27,337 bases of DNA from Flavobacterium psychrophilum (lineage in GTDB: Bacteria; Bacteroidota; Bacteroidia; Flavobacteriales; Flavobacteriaceae), in the NCBI GenBank assembly GCA_945869365.1, contig CAMBOW010000015.1, positions 1 through 27,337 on the forward strand, read 5' to 3'. Under the pieces are notes generated by a model. The model ran no database searches. It saw only the letters and a program-made list of their open reading frames with translations, and was not told where the DNA came from. Made by a program: the position numbers and the translations under genes. Of this stretch, positions 23,012-27,337 are shown in pieces (positions within the stretch are counted from its first letter, which is position 1; every line of letters starts with the position of its first letter).

Positions 23012-26000
23012 ATGAAAAAAATTACCCCGTTTTTGATCGCCTTACTTTTACTTTGTTTTGTAACTACTATGCAAAGCCAAGTGGAAATTAATGAAGTATT
23101 GAGTTCCAACTCTACCGTATTGGCCGACGAAAATAGCTCCTACGAAGATTGGGTTGAGTTATTAAACACCGGAGCTTCAGCCGTAAACCTCAATGGCTAC
23201 GGCCTCTCAGACGATGCAGATTTGCCGCTCAAATGGACCTTTCCAAATGTGTCTATCGGCGCCGGACAATACCTGTTGGTTTGGTGTTCAGATAAAAACC
23301 GCCGAGTACCAGGCAGCCCATTACACACCAATTTTAAAATTAGCTCCTAAGGCGAAGTAGTATTACTTTCTACAACCGCAGGCGTATTTGTAAATACTAG
23401 TCCAGAAACCGAAAACCCTACAAAACATTTCTATTGGCCGTTCGCCCAACGGAACCGGGAACTTCTTGTTTTTTGGCATTCCAACACCCAATGCGGCCAA
23501 CACCACAGCCAGTTACACAGAGAGCTTGCCCTCTCCAATTTTTTCACAAAATTCGGGTTTTCTTACGGCGGGATTTTCTTTAAGTATCTCAACCGATATG
23601 CCTGGTGCTAGTATTATTTATACGTTAGATGGTTCGGAGCCCAAATCGACCAATTTGGGAGGCACAACGTACTCCTACAAAAACCAATACCCCGAAGTAT
23701 TTGGCCAAGTTTCTGGTCCGTTACTTACCAAAAGTTTTCAAACTTTAAGTTACAGTGGGCCAAAAGCTATTGCCGATCGTTCGGCTTTGCCAAATAACTT
23801 GGCGAACATCTCTACCACCTACGATGCCGATCCCTCCTATTATATGCCAGCCAATCCAATTTACAAAGGAACCGTGGTACGTGCCAAAGTAATTAAACGC
23901 GGTGCTTTAGACAGCCAAACCATTACCCGTTCTTATTTTATAAGTCCCTCAGGCGTTAATCGTTTTTCTTTGCCGGTGGTTTCGATCAGCATCGACGAAA
24001 ACAAATTTTTTGACTACTACAACGGAATCTACGTGGCAGGGACCGATTTTGAAACCTGGCGTGCAGCCAATCCTACCCTCAATGCCGATTGGGAAACGAA
24101 TAACGGGAATTTTTATAGAACCGGAATTGCCAACGAAAAAGTGGGCAACATTTCCTATCTCGTAAACGGCACCGAAGTACTCAACCAAGATGCAGGATTT
24201 CGAATCCACGGCGGAATTTCTCGTCGCTTTCAACTTAAATCCTTGAAAGTTTATGCTCGTTCCAAATACGGCAAAAACAGTTTTGATTACCAACTTTTTA
24301 ACGACCTCAACACCAATGCTTTTTCGAGCTTTGTGTTGCGCAATTCGGGGGGTGATTTTCAAAAAACTATGTTTAGAGATGCCTTAAACCAAACGGTTTT
24401 GAAATCCTTGCGTCCAGACAAAGAAGCCTATCAACCTACTGTATCTTTTGTTAATGGGGAGTTTTGGGGGATTTTAAATATTCGTGATCGATACAGTGCT
24501 GAATATTTTAAGCGCGCGTACAACGCTGATACCGTAGATTATTTAGAGAATAATGGCGATGTTCAAGAAGGTGATAATGTAAAATATACCGACTTGATGA
24601 ATTAAATGAATACCAATTCATTGGCTACGCCTGCTAATTATAACTACATAAAAACCCAGTTGGATCCCGAAAATTTTGCCGATTATTATATTGGTAATCT
24701 TTTTCTGTTGAATGAAGATTGGCTAAACAATAACATCAATTTTTGGCGCAACAAAATACCAGTAAATAATTTAGGCGCTGCCAACGGTTTGGAAGGCAGA
24801 TGGCGATGGGTTTACCACGACATGGACAATACAATGGGTGAGGTTTTTGGTGAAATAAATGCCAACAATTTAGCCATTGCCAATTCAGTAGATACTGCGC
24901 CTTATAATCCCGAATGGTCAACGTGTATGTTTAGAAAAATGTTGGCAAATGCAGAATTTAAAACCTACTTCATTAATCGTTTTGCCGATGCCTTAAATAC
25001 TACCTTTTTACCTACAAGAACCATTGGGATTATGCAAAGCATGAGTGCGGTGATTTATCCCACCATATCTGAGCACATAGCCCGCTGGAAATCTCCTCCA
25101 TTAGTAAGTGACTACGATTAGTTTATAGATTATATGACCGATTTTTTTAATCAGCGTCCAGCTTTTCAACGCGGAAATATCCGATCGGTGTTTAATATTA
25201 CAGCCAACATTAATGCAACGTTAGATATTTCGTCACCTGAGCACGGTTACATCAAAATGAATACCATAGATGTAAAACAAGGCACCGACGGAATCACTTC
25301 TTATCCTTATCCTTGGACGGGAATCTATTTCTCTAACATTCCGGTAACACTTAAAGCCATTACTTATTCAGGGTATAGATTTAGTCATTGGACCGGCGCT
25401 TCATCGAGCACCAATCCAGAAATCACGGTTAATTCGGCCAGTAGTTTTTCGCTAACCGCAGTGTTTATTGCCGAGGCAGCGCCATCGAGTCACCCGATTT
25501 ATGCTTGGTTTATGAATTCGGCTATCGCCAATAACGAGCCGTTGACCACCTTGACCTCAACCTACAAAACAGGTGCGGTAGACGGTACCTTAACCTACCA
25601 ATCTTGTTTAGCCGGTTACCCATTTACCTCGGACGATCTCAATTGGCGTAAAGAGTCTATGGAACGTCGCAACAGTCCTACTGAAGTAAATTACTACCCT
25701 GAAGTGAACAGCAACTTGCCTTTTGCCACTAGCGACATGAAAGGATTGCAAATTAGAGAGCCATTCCAAAACGGAAGTGCCACTAATGCTATGGTATACT
25801 CGTTTTCAACCAGCGGATACAAAGACATTCAATTTATGTTTGCAGCCATCAACGAATTGACCAATGTCACCGGAATTTTGGTTGATTATGCAACTAATGC
25901 TGGAACTCCAACTTGGCAAACGGCTGGATTGACCTCATCGACCTTGGCCTTAACCAACGGCTACCAATCGTTTATGGTTGATTTTGCAAACATTCCGTCG

Positions 26001-26369
26001 GCCAATAACAATCCTGACTTTAAAGTGCGTTTGCGCTTTGCTGGAAGCAACTTAACTGTAGATGCAGGAAATCGCGTGACATTTAATAATGTTACCGTAA
26101 ATGGCACCTTATTGCCTTTGGCGGTTGCAGACAACAACTACACCAAGTTTTCGGTATTCCCGAATCCGGTGAACCAAGAATTATATGTTTCGGGAACGTC
26201 ACCTGCAGAAATCGTTCGCTAACAAATTTTTGCCGTTGACGGAAAATTAATGCAAAAAGGAGAAGTAACCAACGGACAAATTTTCTGTGATCAATTGACC
26301 ATTGGCTTGTATTTCTTGCAATTGGAATCAAACGGAAAAACCGAAACTAAGAAAATAATCAAAGATTAA
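23012..26369 (+). pseudogene. Broken secreted CotH-family protein with lamin-tail, CHB_HEX-like, CotH, repeat and type IX sorting regions
   Basis: One long coding region of about 1,118 codons is interrupted by TAA 23348-23350, a +1 frameshift near 23422-23425 (one extra A), TAA 24603-24605, TAG 25119-25121 and TAA 26220-26222. The translation stays protein-like across all of them. It begins with a signal peptide (MKKITPFLIALLLLCFV). A lamin-tail domain follows (INEVLSSNS, DWVELLNTG, LNGYGLSDD), then a chitobiase/hexosaminidase-C-like domain (IIYTLDGSEPKSTN). The CotH region comes next, with FRIHGGISRRFQLKSLKVYA, RDALNQTVLKS, NGEFWGILNIRDRY and the acidic WVYHDMDNTMG. A repeat like the bacterial InlB type has FSHWTGASS. 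The end is a type A sorting domain (FSVFPNPVNQELYV, then GLYFLQLESNGK past the last stop). An intact homologue would be exported by the type IX system that SprE serves. The upstream -7 box is poor (TACATTCG, 22977-22984). Confidence 0.88.
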
Positions 26370-26388
26370 TCTTGATGATATTCCAAAC

Positions 26389-26416
26389 AAAAAAGAGGCT
26401 TCAGGCCTCTTTTTTT
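26389..26416. terminator. Bidirectional intrinsic terminator
   Basis: AAAAAAGAGGC and GCCTCTTTTTT are perfect 11 nt arms around the loop TTCAG, flanked by a T run on each strand. It lies between the end of the CotH pseudogene and the convergent rfbD stop and can serve both. It is the only strong terminator seen at a tail-to-tail junction in the window. Confidence 0.9.
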
Positions 26417-26422
26417 ATGTAC

Positions 26423-27277
26423 TTAAATTCCCGATTTTAAGGCATCCTGCCAACGGGGAATTTCTATCGCAAACGCTTTTTTGATTTTTGATTTATCAAG
26501 TACACTGTAGGCCGGACGTTTTGCTGGTGTAGGGAATTCAGCCGTTGGAATTGGCAACACCGCTGTTTTTAGGCCGTGATTGAGTAAGATTTGCTGTGCA
26601 AATTCACACCAACTGCAGCTGCCTTCGTTGCTGTAGTGGTAAATTCCATACGGCGCGCTTGCAAAATCTTGAGCCGTTTGTTGACATATCGTAACCAAAG
26701 TTTTAGCCAAATCGGTGGCCAAAGTAGGGCTCCCAATTTGATCATCGACTACCTTGAGTTGATCGCGTTCGGCGCCCAAACGCAACATGGTTTTCATGAA
26801 ATTAGCCCCAAAATTCGAATATACCCAAGCAGTGCGCACAATATAATAACGCGTTAAAATTTCTTGTACCACTTGTTCGCCAACCCATTTACTGGCACCG
26901 TATACACCGGTTGGGTGAGGAACATCGGTTTCTACATAGGGCGTTTTATTCAAACCGTCAAACACAAAATCAGTGGAAACATGAAGCAATATGGTTTGAT
27001 GCTCTAGGCAAATCTCGGCCAAATTTTGCACGCCATCTGTGTTGATGGTATAGGCTTTTTCTGGCTCAGATTCGGCTTTGTCTACTGCGGTATAAGCAGC
27101 CGCATTGATGCAAAAGTTGGGATGATACGCAGAAAATGCGTTTTGAATACTGGCTTTATCGGTGAGGTTAACTTCTTGCGAACCGCAAAACTGAAACTGA
27201 ATTTCAGTGTAATTCAACGCAATACTTTGAAGCGCTTGGCCCAACTGCCCGTGTGCGCCAGTAACTAAAATTACCAT
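26423..27277 (-). CDS. rfbD: dTDP-4-dehydrorhamnose reductase
   Basis: The product is 284 residues, the usual length. It reduces dTDP-4-keto-L-rhamnose to dTDP-L-rhamnose, the last step of the rhamnose donor pathway in the cytoplasm. The N-terminal nucleotide motif is VTGAHGQLGQAL. CINAAAYTAVDKAESE lies near residue 60. STDFVFDG lies near residue 103, and GVYGASKWVGEQ with the catalytic Tyr-X3-Lys is near residue 127. RTAWVYSNFGANF is also typical of RmlD. I chose ATG 27277 because the glycine motif must begin there; the frame continues upstream without a family match. The start overlaps the end of an rfbC-like gene by 7 nt, fitting an rml operon. L-rhamnose may feed the polysaccharide encoded to the left, though those genes are about 5 kb away. 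Confidence 0.92.
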   Translation of the reverse strand: MVILVTGAHGQLGQALQSIALNYTEIQFQFCGSQEVNLTDKASIQNAFSAYHPNFCINAAAYTAVDKAESEPEKAYTINTDGVQNLAEICLEHQTILLHVSTDFVFDGLNKTPYVETDVPHPTGVYGASKWVGEQVVQEILTRYYIVRTAWVYSNFGANFMKTMLRLGAERDQLKVVDDQIGSPTLATDLAKTLVTICQQTAQDFASAPYGIYHYSNEGSCSWCEFAQQILLNHGLKTAVLPIPTAEFPTPAKRPAYSVLDKSKIKKAFAIEIPRWQDALKSGI

Positions 27278-27337
27278 ACGGGGCGGGCTTGTGCCAATAG
27301 AGGTTGAACTTGGTCTTTGTCTGAAATACAAAGCGAT
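27271..27337 (-). CDS. rfbC: C-terminal end of probable dTDP-4-dehydrorhamnose 3,5-epimerase
   Basis: Only 21 codons and the stop are inside the window. The frame reads SLCISDKDQVQPLLAQARPV then Trp and TAA. An SxKDxxxPxL tail is common at the C-terminus of RfbC/RmlC epimerases, and rfbC next to rfbD with a short overlap is the usual order. The overlap with the rfbD ATG is 7 nt. The identity rests on a very short segment and gene context, so it stays tentative. Confidence 0.5.
   Translation of the reverse strand, partial: SLCISDKDQVQPLLAQARPVW

Noticed and set aside
23422..23425. Phase-variable switch at the frameshift in the CotH gene
   Set aside because: The A run is only four bases, and three of the four stops lie downstream in the restored frame, so slippage could not restore the protein.
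23348..26222. Alternative genetic code or stop-codon recoding as the reason for the four in-frame stops
   Set aside because: Intact genes in the window end normally with TAA, TAG or TGA and do not carry such codons internally. Nothing resembling a recoding element was seen. Decay is simpler, although it is not excluded by data.
1..27337. CRISPR arrays, tRNA or rRNA genes, transposons, integrases, phage genes, toxin-antitoxin or restriction systems
   Set aside because: No regularly spaced repeats, tRNA-like folds or signature motifs of these systems were found on reading both strands by eye. Small RNAs cannot be ruled out.

Overview
The window looks like chromosomal DNA from a member of the Flavobacteriaceae (Bacteroidota). 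The support is: a SprE/PorW-type gliding and type IX secretion lipoprotein; a broken gene ending in a type IX sorting domain; lineage-restricted proteins (DUF4254, DUF6427 and DUF6341 types); several TAnnTTTG promoter -7 boxes; and AT-rich DNA with few Shine-Dalgarno sites. No tRNA, rRNA, CRISPR array, transposase, integrase or phage gene was seen.

Layout. (1) 1-7.9 kb holds conserved genes: the N-terminal 584 codons of sprE (minus), an FAD/2Fe-2S oxidoreductase (plus), a GT9 glycosyltransferase with its DUF4254 partner (minus), upp (plus), a DUF6427-type membrane protein (minus), a DUF6341-type small protein (plus) and purD (minus). (2) 8.0-11.6 kb is a tight plus-strand operon: a CapK/phenylacetate-CoA ligase-like enzyme, a UDP-GlcNAc 2-epimerase (wecB-like) and a WbuB-like GT4. 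(3) 11.6-13.9 kb, minus strand, has the initiating sugar-phosphate transferase and a UDP-glucuronate decarboxylase-like epimerase. (4) 14.0-21.4 kb, minus strand and AT-rich, is the variable part of a Wzx/Wzy-type polysaccharide locus: lipoprotein, flippase, Wzy/ligase-like protein, GT2, a second Wzy/ligase-like protein, GT4 and methyltransferase. A divergent acyltransferase-3 gene follows at 21.6-22.7 kb. (5) 23.0-26.4 kb is a large secreted CotH-family gene broken by four in-frame stops and one frameshift. (6) At 26.4-27.3 kb the minus strand carries rfbD and the last codons of an rfbC-like gene.

Working together: the epimerase, decarboxylase and rhamnose genes would supply activated sugars. 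The phosphotransferase would load the first sugar onto undecaprenyl phosphate, the GT4/GT2 enzymes would extend the unit, the methyltransferase and acyltransferase would decorate it, and the flippase and polymerase would export and polymerise it. No Wzz/Wza/Wzc export gene and no UDP-glucose dehydrogenase is visible, so the locus either continues outside the window or relies on distant genes.

Most worth a second look: the CotH gene, with many lesions but a readable frame; tail-to-tail gene pairs that overlap at their stop codons (four of five intact or partly intact pairs); two unannotated decayed coding remnants at the edges of the variable cassette; and two Wzy/ligase-like proteins in one locus. 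I did not find a clearly new defence or regulatory system.
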